A stretch of 64,000 nucleotides of DNA from JAVBNH01 sp031551635 (lineage in GTDB: Bacteria; Bacillota; Clostridia; Oscillospirales; Acutalibacteraceae): NCBI GenBank assembly GCA_031551635.1, contig JAVBNH010000003.1, forward strand, positions 62,001 through 126,000, in the 5' to 3' direction. This document shows, in pieces, positions 52,398 through 60,770 of the stretch. How positions within the stretch are numbered: position 1 is the stretch's first letter; each line of letters begins with the position of its first letter. The notes beneath the pieces were generated by a model that did not search any database, was not told where the DNA came from, and saw nothing but the letters and a program-made list of their open reading frames with translations. A program made the translations under genes and the position numbers.

Positions 52398-54332
52398 ATG
52401 TCCAGAGTACATACCCGCTCAAAAATGAGCACTCGCAAAAAACTGGCAGCAATCACAGCCTTTGCGCTGATAGCTTCCCTGTTAGTCGGCGGCGTTTTCG
52501 CGTGGACTGACTTCTCTCAGAATTTCATCAACCGTTTCCGCGGCGGCGTAACCCCTGACGCCCTCCTGCATGACGATTTCGAGCCTTGGGAAAACAAGGA
52601 CGTTTACGTTGAAAACACAGGCGAGCAGGACATCTTCGTCCGCGTTAAGCTCAACGAGTTCCTTCAAGTCGGCAACAATCCCGTTATACCCGGCACAGTT
52701 GCAAAAGACACAAAGACTTGGAAAACCCATCTTTGGGACACTACCCCTGCTGACTGCGCGCTTGAGACACATGACTATTTCACATGGATTTTAGGCGGCG
52801 AAAAGATTTATCTTCCCGGCACAAGCGAGTTCGGCAACGAGACATACGCTGACGGCGAAGAAGGCCCCAACGGCGAAATCGCTAAGCCGACCCTTCCCGC
52901 AAATGACATCGTTTTAATGGCTGACTATATCGCAAACAAGGCGGCTTATGACGCCGCAGGCGGCCGCTGGGTTCTCGACACAGACGGCTGGGCTTACTGG
53001 AGCCTTCCGCTTGAGACCAAGCAAGCAACCTCCCTCCTCCTGACAGATGTTGATAAAAAAGACCCCTTTAACATTGACGATAATTTCTACTACGCGATAG
53101 ATGTTAAAATGAACGCCACAAACAAGACAGAAGCATGGAAAATGTACAAGGATGCCACTCCGGAGGCTATAAAGCACATACTTCCTCCCGGACTTATTCA
53201 GATAGGCGACAGGCTTTTCCGCTACACCGGCTACCCGAGCGTCTACGAAGAGATGAAAAAAGACGGCAGGTCTTACGCTCCGCAGAAGTTCTGGCTTGAC
53301 GACGACAACAGCATTGGCGCGACACCCGAAACACTTTCCGGCGACGAAATAGAAATCACCCCCGAGTTCATGAACCGCGTCAAGGAAGTATACCCGAACG
53401 GCTTCACCGCCCCCGCCGCGAAAGTCGCGATAGTCAATGATATCACTGTGGTAGCTGATGAAGATGGCAATGTTGTGATTGAGGCTGTTAATTTTCCGGA
53501 TGCAGCATTTAGAGATGCTCTTTTGAATGGCTATGTTAGAACTGGATATACAATGGGAGATCCTGATAATTCCATGGTTGCTGCTGACACAGATGGTGAT
53601 GGTAAATTAAGCTTGAGTGAGATTGATGACATAATAAAAATTGTTATAAATGGAGTATCCGCTGCGGAACGTAGTAATTTTACTGATTTAAAAGGTATTG
53701 AATTGTTTTCTAATCTGGAAATTATAATAGCAAATAAATCTCAGCTAACATCCATTGACACAAGCAAGAACCTAAAGATTAAAAGACTTTCGCTTGACAC
53801 AAACTATTTATCATCTATTGATGTAAGCAAAAACTTGCTTTTGGAACATCTTAATGTTGCTACTAATATGTTTACTGAACTTGATGTACGCAATAACCTT
53901 GCATTGACATATCTAGCTTGTGGTACAAACCAAATTAGCACACTTGATGTAAGTAATAACCTTGCACTGATAACTCTATCTTGTCGTGGTAACTTGCTAA
54001 CAACACTGGATGCAAGCAATATTACTACATTAGAGGAACTAAATACCTATGATAATCCGCTTATTACTTCTATCAATGCATCTGGTTGCAATGCATTGGC
54101 TAGACTTTATGCATATGGAACAGCATCATCTCCTATGAATCTCACAAGCATCGACATCACCGGTACAGTAATTGCAGATAATTCTACTGAATTCCGTATC
54201 CAGTACAATGGCGGCATTAACATTATCGGCGCAGGTGCAAGAACATTTACTAACACTACATACCATAAGAATGGCAACATTGCCCCGGACGGCACCGGAA
54301 TCTCTTATGACGGCGTGCTTGTCACCCCTTAA
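52398..54332 (+). CDS. SipW-dependent matrix protein with inserted LRR region
   Basis: 644 residues. SipW-type signal (SLLVGGVFAWTDFSQNFINRFRGG), a BsaA-like body (~40-345; DVYVENTGEQDIFVRVKLNEF), then from about residue 350 an EF-hand-like loop (AADTDGDGKLSLSEID) and eight or so LRRs of ~21 residues (LDVSNNLALITLSCRGN type). A Gly-rich tail ends SYDGVLVTP. The DNA switches from GC-rich codons before ~53440 to AT-rich codons in the LRR part, then back near 54190, as if the LRR block was inserted. It has an AAAGGAG site. Confidence 0.82.
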   Translation: MSRVHTRSKMSTRKKLAAITAFALIASLLVGGVFAWTDFSQNFINRFRGGVTPDALLHDDFEPWENKDVYVENTGEQDIFVRVKLNEFLQVGNNPVIPGTVAKDTKTWKTHLWDTTPADCALETHDYFTWILGGEKIYLPGTSEFGNETYADGEEGPNGEIAKPTLPANDIVLMADYIANKAAYDAAGGRWVLDTDGWAYWSLPLETKQATSLLLTDVDKKDPFNIDDNFYYAIDVKMNATNKTEAWKMYKDATPEAIKHILPPGLIQIGDRLFRYTGYPSVYEEMKKDGRSYAPQKFWLDDDNSIGATPETLSGDEIEITPEFMNRVKEVYPNGFTAPAAKVAIVNDITVVADEDGNVVIEAVNFPDAAFRDALLNGYVRTGYTMGDPDNSMVAADTDGDGKLSLSEIDDIIKIVINGVSAAERSNFTDLKGIELFSNLEIIIANKSQLTSIDTSKNLKIKRLSLDTNYLSSIDVSKNLLLEHLNVATNMFTELDVRNNLALTYLACGTNQISTLDVSNNLALITLSCRGNLLTTLDASNITTLEELNTYDNPLITSINASGCNALARLYAYGTASSPMNLTSIDITGTVIADNSTEFRIQYNGGINIIGAGARTFTNTTYHKNGNIAPDGTGISYDGVLVTP

Positions 54333-54505
54333 CTCTCGCGTTTAGCTCTCTCGAATTCTCGTCCCCGCGCGGCGGGTAAAAAAGTGTTCAGTTGCCCTTT
54401 GATAATCGGGGCAGTTGACAGTTTTGGTTGGCGGCCGAAAAATTGATTGTTCTTGTACGTGGCAATCAACGGCTTGGCTGCCAACTGACACCAATTGTCA
54501 ATTAA

Positions 54506-54537
54506 AAAAACCCCGCCAACCTCGCGGTCAGCGGAAA
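54506..54537 (-). terminator. Terminator after the doc-phd pair
   Basis: On the minus strand CCGCTGACC, tetraloop GCGA, GGTTGGCGG (two wobbles) then GGTTTTTTT. The same sequence stands at 55468-55499 after the relE-like pair. Confidence 0.8.
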
Positions 54538-54543
54538 TGTAGA

Positions 54544-54921
54544 CTATAATCTGTATTGGTTCAGCCATTCGGCTAAATCGGTATCTGTCATTTTGTTTTC
54601 GGCAACCTCTATCCCTATTTGAATCAGCTTATCATCAGTAAAGGGAATATCAATATGGTTTAGCTCCAGCAAAATTAACAAAGTGAGTGTCCCAACTCTT
54701 TTATTTCCGTCTGTAAAAGGATGATTTTTTATCAGACCCACACAAAGTCTGGCGATTTTGGCGCAGATACCGGGATATAGCTCTGCATCATCAAAAGTTT
54801 GAAACGGACTCGCCAATGCGGAATCCAAAAGTCCTTCATCTCGAATACCCAAAAGACCGCCAGTGGCTTTAATCAATTCCGAATGGATCATAATCACTTG
54901 CTTTTTGTTTAAGCTTTTCAT
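54544..54921 (-). CDS. doc: Doc/Fic-family toxin
   Basis: 125 residues. Fic-like signature HPFTDGNKRVGTLTLLILLE, the Doc variant of HxFx(D/G)NKR; Doc enzymes phosphorylate EF-Tu. The N-terminus (LNKKQVIMIHSELI) matches Doc. Its ATG overlaps the antitoxin stop by four bases, the usual TA arrangement with antitoxin first. Confidence 0.9.
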   Translation of the reverse strand: MKSLNKKQVIMIHSELIKATGGLLGIRDEGLLDSALASPFQTFDDAELYPGICAKIARLCVGLIKNHPFTDGNKRVGTLTLLILLELNHIDIPFTDDKLIQIGIEVAENKMTDTDLAEWLNQYRL

Positions 54922-55160
54922 TTCCCCAGCTCCTCGAAAGCCCGGATATGCTTGCCAATCAATCGGCGCGCGGCAGCTTCAATCGTTTCATCATCTGCGG
55001 CAGCATCCTTTTGAAACTGGCTGTAGTCAAGCAGCACATACCGCGGTGCATTATTTTTTAAAATCACCGCCGCCCCTTTTTCATCGACCAGACGCGCCAC
55101 CTTTGAAAAATTTTGATTCGCTTCTGAAATAGAAACCAAATTATCAATATTAACTTGCAT
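54918..55160 (-). CDS. phd: Phd-type antitoxin
   Basis: 80 residues from ATG 55160, behind AAGGAG (a TTG at 55169 overlaps the site). Phd/YefM fold: VNIDNLVSISEANQNFSKVARLVDEKG, then ILKNNAPRYVLLDYSQF. It should bind Doc and repress the pair. Encoded first, overlapping doc. Confidence 0.88.
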   Translation of the reverse strand: MQVNIDNLVSISEANQNFSKVARLVDEKGAAVILKNNAPRYVLLDYSQFQKDAAADDETIEAAARRLIGKHIRAFEELGK

Positions 55161-55216
55161 CAAAATCAACTCCTTTCATTTATAGTATATCCGATATTTA
55201 GGATAAATGCAACCTA

Positions 55217-55423
55217 ATATTAATCCTCATTTAAAAAGAGAAATTCGAATGAGCCTGTTATGCAAGACGCAGACAAATAATTAATTACACTTTTGCTGCA
55301 GGAAAAGAAAGCTTTATGCGCGTTTGCTGCAGCAATTTAGTGTAAGTTATTATTTGTCAAGTAAATAGTAGCATAACAGATTAGCGAATGAAAAAATTCG
55401 ACTATTTAAATGACGATTAATAT
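55217..55423. repeat. 207-bp imperfect inverted repeat
   Basis: Left arm begins ATATTAATCCTCATTTA and includes ATTCGAATGA, CTGTTATGC, GACAAATAATTAATTACAC and TTTTGCTGCA; the right arm holds their approximate complements in reverse order. Arms are ~95 bp. It lies between two TA pairs with no ORF inside. It looks like a MITE or a long hairpin-forming sequence. Confidence 0.7.
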
Positions 55424-55467
55424 AAAATTAGACTCTCCCGCAATTGTCAATTGTCAATTGTCAATTA

Positions 55468-55499
55468 AAAAAAACCCGCCAACCTCGCGGTCAGCGGAA
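55468..55499 (-). terminator. Terminator after the relE-like pair
   Basis: Identical stem-loop to the one after doc (CCGCTGACC-GCGA-GGTTGGCGG and T-run), next to CAATTGTCAATTG repeats. Confidence 0.8.
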
Positions 55500-55509
55500 T
55501 AAGTAAGAC

Positions 55510-55821
55510 TTAAATTAAATCAAAATAATTACTTGTACCATAAAATATTCTGCGAATAAATACAGTTTGTGCAGCTTCATCTACTTCATAAACAACAACA
55601 TGATTTTTTACTATTGCCCGGCGATAACTCCTTTCAACAATTTCCGGCGATTCTATAAGCGAAAACATAAAAGGGAATTTTTTCAAACGGTCAAAGCATT
55701 CCTCAATCGCGTCTGCTAGTCGCATCGCAGCTTCAGGTGCATATAACGTCTTAGTTATATAGGTAATAATTTCATCAAAATCATTATGCGCGGAATTAGA
55801 AATAATAAGTTTATAATCCAT
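55510..55821 (-). CDS. RelE/ParE-family toxin
   Basis: 103 residues. RelE/ParE fold: YKLIISNSAHNDFDEIITYI start, FMFSLIESPEI, YRRAIVKNHVVVYEVDE and RRIFYGTSNY end. It could be a ribosome-dependent RNase or a gyrase poison; the sequence does not decide. Its start overlaps the antitoxin end by 11 bp. Confidence 0.85.
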   Translation of the reverse strand: MDYKLIISNSAHNDFDEIITYITKTLYAPEAAMRLADAIEECFDRLKKFPFMFSLIESPEIVERSYRRAIVKNHVVVYEVDEAAQTVFIRRIFYGTSNYFDLI

Positions 55822-56107
55822 GTTTTTCCCTCAATAACCGCAACGATTCATACGCATCCATAACCCGCCCTGCAGCAATATCCTCATTCGATTCCTCCAG
55901 CTTTTTTATAACTTCCGCTTTAAACTCAGCTATTGTCTTCGTATTCTGGTTAAGCCGCAAATCAAAAGGAATGCCGCCAAAACGCACTGTTGAGCGCAGA
56001 AAAAGATTCATTGCGGTTGAAAGATTCATGCCAAGCTCGTTGAAAATCGACTCCGCCTGATGTTTTAAATCCGCATCTACACGAATGTTTAAATTTGTGG
56101 TTGCCAT
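55811..56107 (-). CDS. RelB/DinJ-family antitoxin
   Basis: 98 residues. Ribbon-helix-helix start TNLNIRVDADLKHQAESIFNEL and GMNLSTAMNLFLRSTVRFGGIPF, the DinJ/RelB pattern, then a helical toxin-binding tail. GGAGAT site at the ATG. Confidence 0.88.
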   Translation of the reverse strand: MATTNLNIRVDADLKHQAESIFNELGMNLSTAMNLFLRSTVRFGGIPFDLRLNQNTKTIAEFKAEVIKKLEESNEDIAAGRVMDAYESLRLLREKHGL

Positions 56108-56219
56108 ATAATCATCTCCTTAGCTCTAGTGTAGCATACTGTTTCCTGAAAGTCAATTATTATACGCACTTTTCATTACAATGTCATTATTATATAAAGT
56201 AAAGTATTAGCAATCATAT

Positions 56220-56402
56220 CTGACAGCTGAGAATTGGCAATTGACGATTAAATCAATGTTTTAATTTCACTGCCGCAATAAAACCCTCTTTATTCCGGTA
56301 GTGCAAATTCATAACCTTATCTACAAGTAAACATCATGCTTTATTTTTCAATTCTATCTGATTCTTGTTCGCAATAATTGTCAATTGTCAATTGTCATCT
56401 GT
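56220..56402. repeat. CAATTG-type repeats between two TA pairs
   Basis: GAGAATTGGCAATTGACGATT at 56229-56249 and TTGTCAATTGTCAATTGTCA near 56379-56398. No gene seen in 56108-56401. Confidence 0.55.
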
Positions 56403-56659
56403 CAAATATAATGCCTTCTGCATTTAGCAATGAATAAATCGTTGCCCGAAGCGCTGTATATCAGGCGGTGCTCGTCGGTTATCCTGCGGCTCCAGTAACC
56501 GGACAGCTCATGCTTGAGCGGCTCAGGTTTGCCTATCCCCTCAAACGGTGTGCGCTCAATATCCTTTATGAGCAGATTAATTCGCCTGAGCAGCTTTTTA
56601 TCCTCCTGCTGCCAATAGAGATAATCCTCCCACCCCTCGTCAGACCAGATTTTATTCAT
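56402..56659 (-). CDS. yoeB: YoeB-family toxin
   Basis: 85 residues from the ATG at 56659. YoeB motifs: IWSDEGWEDYLYWQQEDKK, INLLIKDIERTPFEGIGKPE, LSGYWSRRITDEHRLIY and CRRHY at the end. A ribosome-dependent mRNase. The start overlaps the antitoxin stop. The longer frame to 56713 runs inside the antitoxin gene and is not used. Confidence 0.93.
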   Translation of the reverse strand: MNKIWSDEGWEDYLYWQQEDKKLLRRINLLIKDIERTPFEGIGKPEPLKHELSGYWSRRITDEHRLIYSASGNDLFIAKCRRHYI

Positions 56660-56915
56660 CGTCTTCCTCCAGCAGCCCGTGAGCAGTCCCCTTCCCCGCC
56701 TTGAGCTGGGCAATCGACTTCATCAAACGCTCATAATCCTCCCTGCCCGAACGGACATAAAGATTCTCCATGAGGTTGTTATACTCCGACTCGGACATCA
56801 GCACAACATTTTCCCCTTGCTTCCTCGTTATAAAAATCGTTTCATAGTCCCTCGTGGCAGCATCGCAGTATTTCTTGAAATTGTCCCTCGCATTTGAATA
56901 ATTTGCAGCAATCAT
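56652..56915 (-). CDS. yefM: YefM-family antitoxin
   Basis: 87 residues. Phd/YefM fold: YSNARDNFKKYCDAATRDYETIFITRKQGENVVLMSESEYNNLMENLYV, then a C-terminal toxin-binding tail. Pairs with yoeB and represses the operon. AAAGGGGG site upstream. Confidence 0.93.
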   Translation of the reverse strand: MIAANYSNARDNFKKYCDAATRDYETIFITRKQGENVVLMSESEYNNLMENLYVRSGREDYERLMKSIAQLKAGKGTAHGLLEEDDE

Positions 56916-57012
56916 CAGTTAAACCCCCTTTTTCTTTATTGTACAATATACTGTGCAATAAGTCAATCATTCAATTGCTAATTATCATTTTTTTCCGGAG
57001 GAATCCCCCCTT

Positions 57013-60000
57013 ATGACATTGAAGTTTAAACGAATCATAATATTTGCTGTATCCCTCGTGCTGATGGCAACGGTTGTCTGCTCGAGCGTTATTCCGGCGC
57101 GGGCGTGGACTGACTTCACCCAGAGCGTCACAAATGATTTTCGCGGTACCATCGAGAAAACCACTGTTACGCTAAACAAGTACGAAATGGACCCGGACGG
57201 CAATATCATAAATCACCCTGTCGCCAACGCTCAGTTCAAGCTCATACGCATTGAGGGCGACGGCACAGAAACGGTTATCATGAACACCGCCGACAACAGC
57301 GACATTTTCGTCACCTCTCTGAGCGGAAAAATCACCGTGGAAAAACTGAATTCCGGCGACTATAAATTTGTTGAAATCAAACCCGCTTACGGCTATACCT
57401 TCGACAAAAACAGCAGCGGTGCGGACATTACCGAATATTATTTCACAATATCCGCCGACGACGCAATGGGCGCGGCAATCGTCAGCGTCGACGCATACAA
57501 CCGCCGGCAGCGCAGCGGTCTTGAGGTTAGCAAAACAGTTGTCAGCGAAGGCAAAGATGAACCCGACGCCGAGCTGCTCGATGATAAATTCGAGTTCACT
57601 ATCAGCTTTTCAGACGGACAGGATTACAAATACAAGATCGTACCCGGCGACAATAAGTTGCATTCGACAGAAAACGGCAGATTCTTCCTGAAGCACGGCG
57701 AAAAAGCAGTTTTCGATAATCTTCCTGTGGGCATCTTTTATCAGGTGTATGAAACCTACAACGCGAGCTTCTTTACTCAGAGCAGAGATAACACCGGCTC
57801 AATTCAACTCGACACCCTCGCAAAAGCTGAATTCACCAACACCCACACCAAAACCGATGTTGAGAAAGGCAATCTTGAGATAGAAAAAACCGTTTCGGGT
57901 GAAGAAGCTGACACCGAGGAGCTCTTCTCTTTCCGCGTAACCTTCTCGCGCCCTGGGACATATCAATATAAAATTAACGGTGAGGAACCGCCGATAGACT
58001 TTGTCAGCGGCGAAACACTGCAGCTCAAGCACTCGCAAAAAGCTATTTTCACAGAATTACCGGTTGGTTTAAGCTACACAGTCGAGGAAATTAGTGCCGG
58101 TCAGAACGGCTACACCGCTACAGTCAGTAATTTCAGCGGAAAAATCATACCCGAGGGTGTTATCTGCGCAGTTGAAAACCACAAGGGTGAAAATGAACCC
58201 GGCAGCCTAGCCATAAAGAAAACCGTAAGCGGCACCGGCGCAGACAAAGAGCATAAATTCAGCTTTACCGTGACCTTCACAGGCGAGGAAGCGCTCGATA
58301 AGCCCTTTGCTTACACCACCGACAAGGGCGGCGCAGGAATCATCATCAACACCGGAACCATTAAGCTCGCTCATGACGAGACCGCGGTATTTGCGGACAT
58401 TCCCTACGGTGTGCAGTGGAAGGTTAGCGAAGATAACGCGCAGGCGGACGGTTATATCCCGAGCTCCACAGAGCAGAGCGGCGCAATCCCCTCCTCCTGC
58501 CGCGCATACGCTTACTTTAACAACCACAAGGAAGACGGGAAGCCCGAGGAAAAGGAAACTATTATAACTGTCGAAAAGCGCGTTGAGGGCGAAATCCCCG
58601 ACAGCGAAATCGACCGTGAGTTCTGGTTCACCTTTGTCAAAAATGACGAGGAACCTGTTCGCTTCAGCCTCAAGCCCTCCGACCCCGAAAGAAGCAGCAA
58701 AAGCTTTATTTTGAAAGAAAACGATACATATTCCATCACTGAGGACGACCCGTTCAAGTATGGCTATATTCAGACCGCGGCGGTCAATGCGTCAGGCTCG
58801 GCGAATGAGCAGGAAATCATGGTGACGCTAACTAATACTTATATCGGCACGGTATGGAAGACCATTCAGGGCGAAAAGCTCTGGAATCTGAAGGGTCAGA
58901 GCGAGTCGCTGAAACCCGCAAGTATTACTGTCGAGCTGCTGGCGAACAACGTTGTGGTGCAGAACGCAACAGTAATTCCCGATGAGAACGGCAAATGGCT
59001 TTACAGCTTCCTCGCCCCGAAATATGACGCTGACGGAGATGAAATAAGCTATACCATTCGCGAGATACCCGTTCCCGGCTTCATTAGCAAGGTTGTAGAA
59101 AACAATATTGTTAACACTTTTATTAAACCGGTTATTTCTTCTCCGATAACGGTAAAGAAAACCATAACAGGCAACCGTCCCGATAAGGATGATACCTTCA
59201 CCTTCAAGCTGACCGCGCTTAAAAACGCGCCGATGCCTTCTGCGAGTTCCGCGGGAAGCATGACAATTAACATCACCGGCGAGGGAGAAAAGAACTTCGG
59301 CGATATTAAATACGAGAACGCGGGTACTTATACCTACACCGTCTCTGAGCTTAAGGGCAGCGGAAAATGCATTTATGACGACACAGTCTACACCGTGACA
59401 GTCACAGTCGAGCAGTCAGAGGATGCTCTCGCGGTAACCTCGGTCAAGTACGAAAAACTAGGCAAACCCATAGAAGACAACAAGGCAGTTTTTGTAAACG
59501 ACTATGAAAACCCATACGAGACACAAGTCAGCGTTAAAAAGGTCTGGGAGGGCGGCACTAACTCGCTGCAACCCGATGAAGTTAAGGTTCAACTCTTCAA
59601 AGACAATATCGCAATGGGCGACACTGTCACTCTTAACGAGCAAAACGGCTGGAAATATACCTGGCAGGGGCTGGAAAAATCCGCAGCGTGGACTGTTGAT
59701 GAGGTCGAGGTACCCGAAGGCTATACCAAGACAGTCAGCGGCGATATGGAAAACGGATTTGTTATAACAAACACCTTCAATGAGCCAAAGGATGACGAAA
59801 TTCTTATAAGCGGCTCAAAGACATGGTACCATGGCGACAACCCGATTACGAACCGCCCGGGTGAAATAACGGTTTATATTAAGGATGGCAGCCAAATTGT
59901 GGCTCGCGCGACAATCAATGAGGATGATCACTGGCAGTGGACCTTCAAGCTTCCGAAATACCGCGACGACGGCAAGACACCTATTGAATACACGGTGGAT

Positions 60001-60504
60001 GAGGACGCCATAGGCGGCTACACTAAGTCAGTCAACGGATTTAACATCACAAACAGCCACAACTCCGCTAAGCCCGAGAATATCACCATTGACGGCAAAA
60101 AGATTTGGAATTACGGCGCGGCTCCGCAGAACGACCGCCCGCAGAGCGTCACGGTGTATATCAAGAACGGCGACAAGACCGTTAAGAAATTTGAGGTTAC
60201 CGCCGCAGAGAACTGGCAATGGTCGGTGCAGCTTCCGAAAACAGATGACAACGGTAACATCATCCGTTACAGCGTCACTGAAGGAAATGTTCCGCACTAC
60301 AAGCATCAGGTGGACGGCTTTGACTTGATTAACACATATGAGAGCGCCAGCTATCCGGGCGACTTCCCTAAAACTGTAGACAACTCCAATCTTTACTTGT
60401 GGATTATAATTTCACTGCTCAGTGCGGCTGCGTTTGTCTGTGTCACTATACTCCGACGCAGACACCGCTATACCGGTAAATATTATTATTCTCCTAATCA
60501 TTAA
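57013..60504 (+). CDS. Giant Cna-B-repeat surface protein with SipW-type signal and FPKT sorting tail
   Basis: 1163 residues. The signal peptide ends ARAWTDFTQSVTNDFRG, the same SipW tail as the two BsaA-like proteins. A SpaA-like domain (~50-165) is followed by four related modules (~167-616; LEVSKTVVSEG, LEIEKTVSGEE, LAIKKTVSGTG, ITVEKRVEG), an FctA-like domain (~710-838) and Cna-B domains (~617-708, 839-925, 926-1019, 1020-1115). It ends YPGDFPKTV, a membrane helix and RRRHR. FPKTV in place of LPxTG suggests wall or membrane anchoring by an unusual sortase. Cna-B domains often form Lys-Asn isopeptide bonds. It begins after three TA pairs but clearly belongs to the SipW locus. Confidence 0.88.
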   Translation: MTLKFKRIIIFAVSLVLMATVVCSSVIPARAWTDFTQSVTNDFRGTIEKTTVTLNKYEMDPDGNIINHPVANAQFKLIRIEGDGTETVIMNTADNSDIFVTSLSGKITVEKLNSGDYKFVEIKPAYGYTFDKNSSGADITEYYFTISADDAMGAAIVSVDAYNRRQRSGLEVSKTVVSEGKDEPDAELLDDKFEFTISFSDGQDYKYKIVPGDNKLHSTENGRFFLKHGEKAVFDNLPVGIFYQVYETYNASFFTQSRDNTGSIQLDTLAKAEFTNTHTKTDVEKGNLEIEKTVSGEEADTEELFSFRVTFSRPGTYQYKINGEEPPIDFVSGETLQLKHSQKAIFTELPVGLSYTVEEISAGQNGYTATVSNFSGKIIPEGVICAVENHKGENEPGSLAIKKTVSGTGADKEHKFSFTVTFTGEEALDKPFAYTTDKGGAGIIINTGTIKLAHDETAVFADIPYGVQWKVSEDNAQADGYIPSSTEQSGAIPSSCRAYAYFNNHKEDGKPEEKETIITVEKRVEGEIPDSEIDREFWFTFVKNDEEPVRFSLKPSDPERSSKSFILKENDTYSITEDDPFKYGYIQTAAVNASGSANEQEIMVTLTNTYIGTVWKTIQGEKLWNLKGQSESLKPASITVELLANNVVVQNATVIPDENGKWLYSFLAPKYDADGDEISYTIREIPVPGFISKVVENNIVNTFIKPVISSPITVKKTITGNRPDKDDTFTFKLTALKNAPMPSASSAGSMTINITGEGEKNFGDIKYENAGTYTYTVSELKGSGKCIYDDTVYTVTVTVEQSEDALAVTSVKYEKLGKPIEDNKAVFVNDYENPYETQVSVKKVWEGGTNSLQPDEVKVQLFKDNIAMGDTVTLNEQNGWKYTWQGLEKSAAWTVDEVEVPEGYTKTVSGDMENGFVITNTFNEPKDDEILISGSKTWYHGDNPITNRPGEITVYIKDGSQIVARATINEDDHWQWTFKLPKYRDDGKTPIEYTVDEDAIGGYTKSVNGFNITNSHNSAKPENITIDGKKIWNYGAAPQNDRPQSVTVYIKNGDKTVKKFEVTAAENWQWSVQLPKTDDNGNIIRYSVTEGNVPHYKHQVDGFDLINTYESASYPGDFPKTVDNSNLYLWIIISLLSAAAFVCVTILRRRHRYTGKYYYSPNH

Positions 60505-60535
60505 GTTAATTTGATTGAAACAATTATAAGTGACA

Positions 60536-60595
60536 ATGCCCGCAATCTTCTCGATTATTAAAATAAATTCAAAAATGGATTGCGGGCATATTTTC
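60536..60595 (+). terminator. Hairpin terminator after the Cna-B gene
   Basis: ATGCCCGCAATC and its exact complement GATTGCGGGCAT, 12 bp, around a 30-nt loop, then ATTTTC. Confidence 0.7.
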
Positions 60596-60686
60596 ATCAA
60601 CTGCAAAGAAGTATGCAGTAAAAATGTTGGCTCATCACCAAATGATGCAGCTTTTGAATTTCATACTCTTTTTTACAAATTTTTTG

Positions 60687-60758
60687 TACCTTAATAGGCT
60701 GAAAGCTTAATAAAAAATTAGATTCGGGTTATGGGCATGGCAAGCAAGCCCACTTTAG
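60687..60758 (+). repeat. Palindromic ~70-bp element, copy E
   Basis: AGGCTGAAAGCTT hairpin, A-rich linker, second hairpin shortened (TGGGCATGGCAAGCAAGCCCA). It ends 12 bases before the start of the next gene, so it is in that gene's 5' leader and close to its ribosome site. Confidence 0.75.
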
Positions 60759-60770
60759 AGAGGTGAGAAT

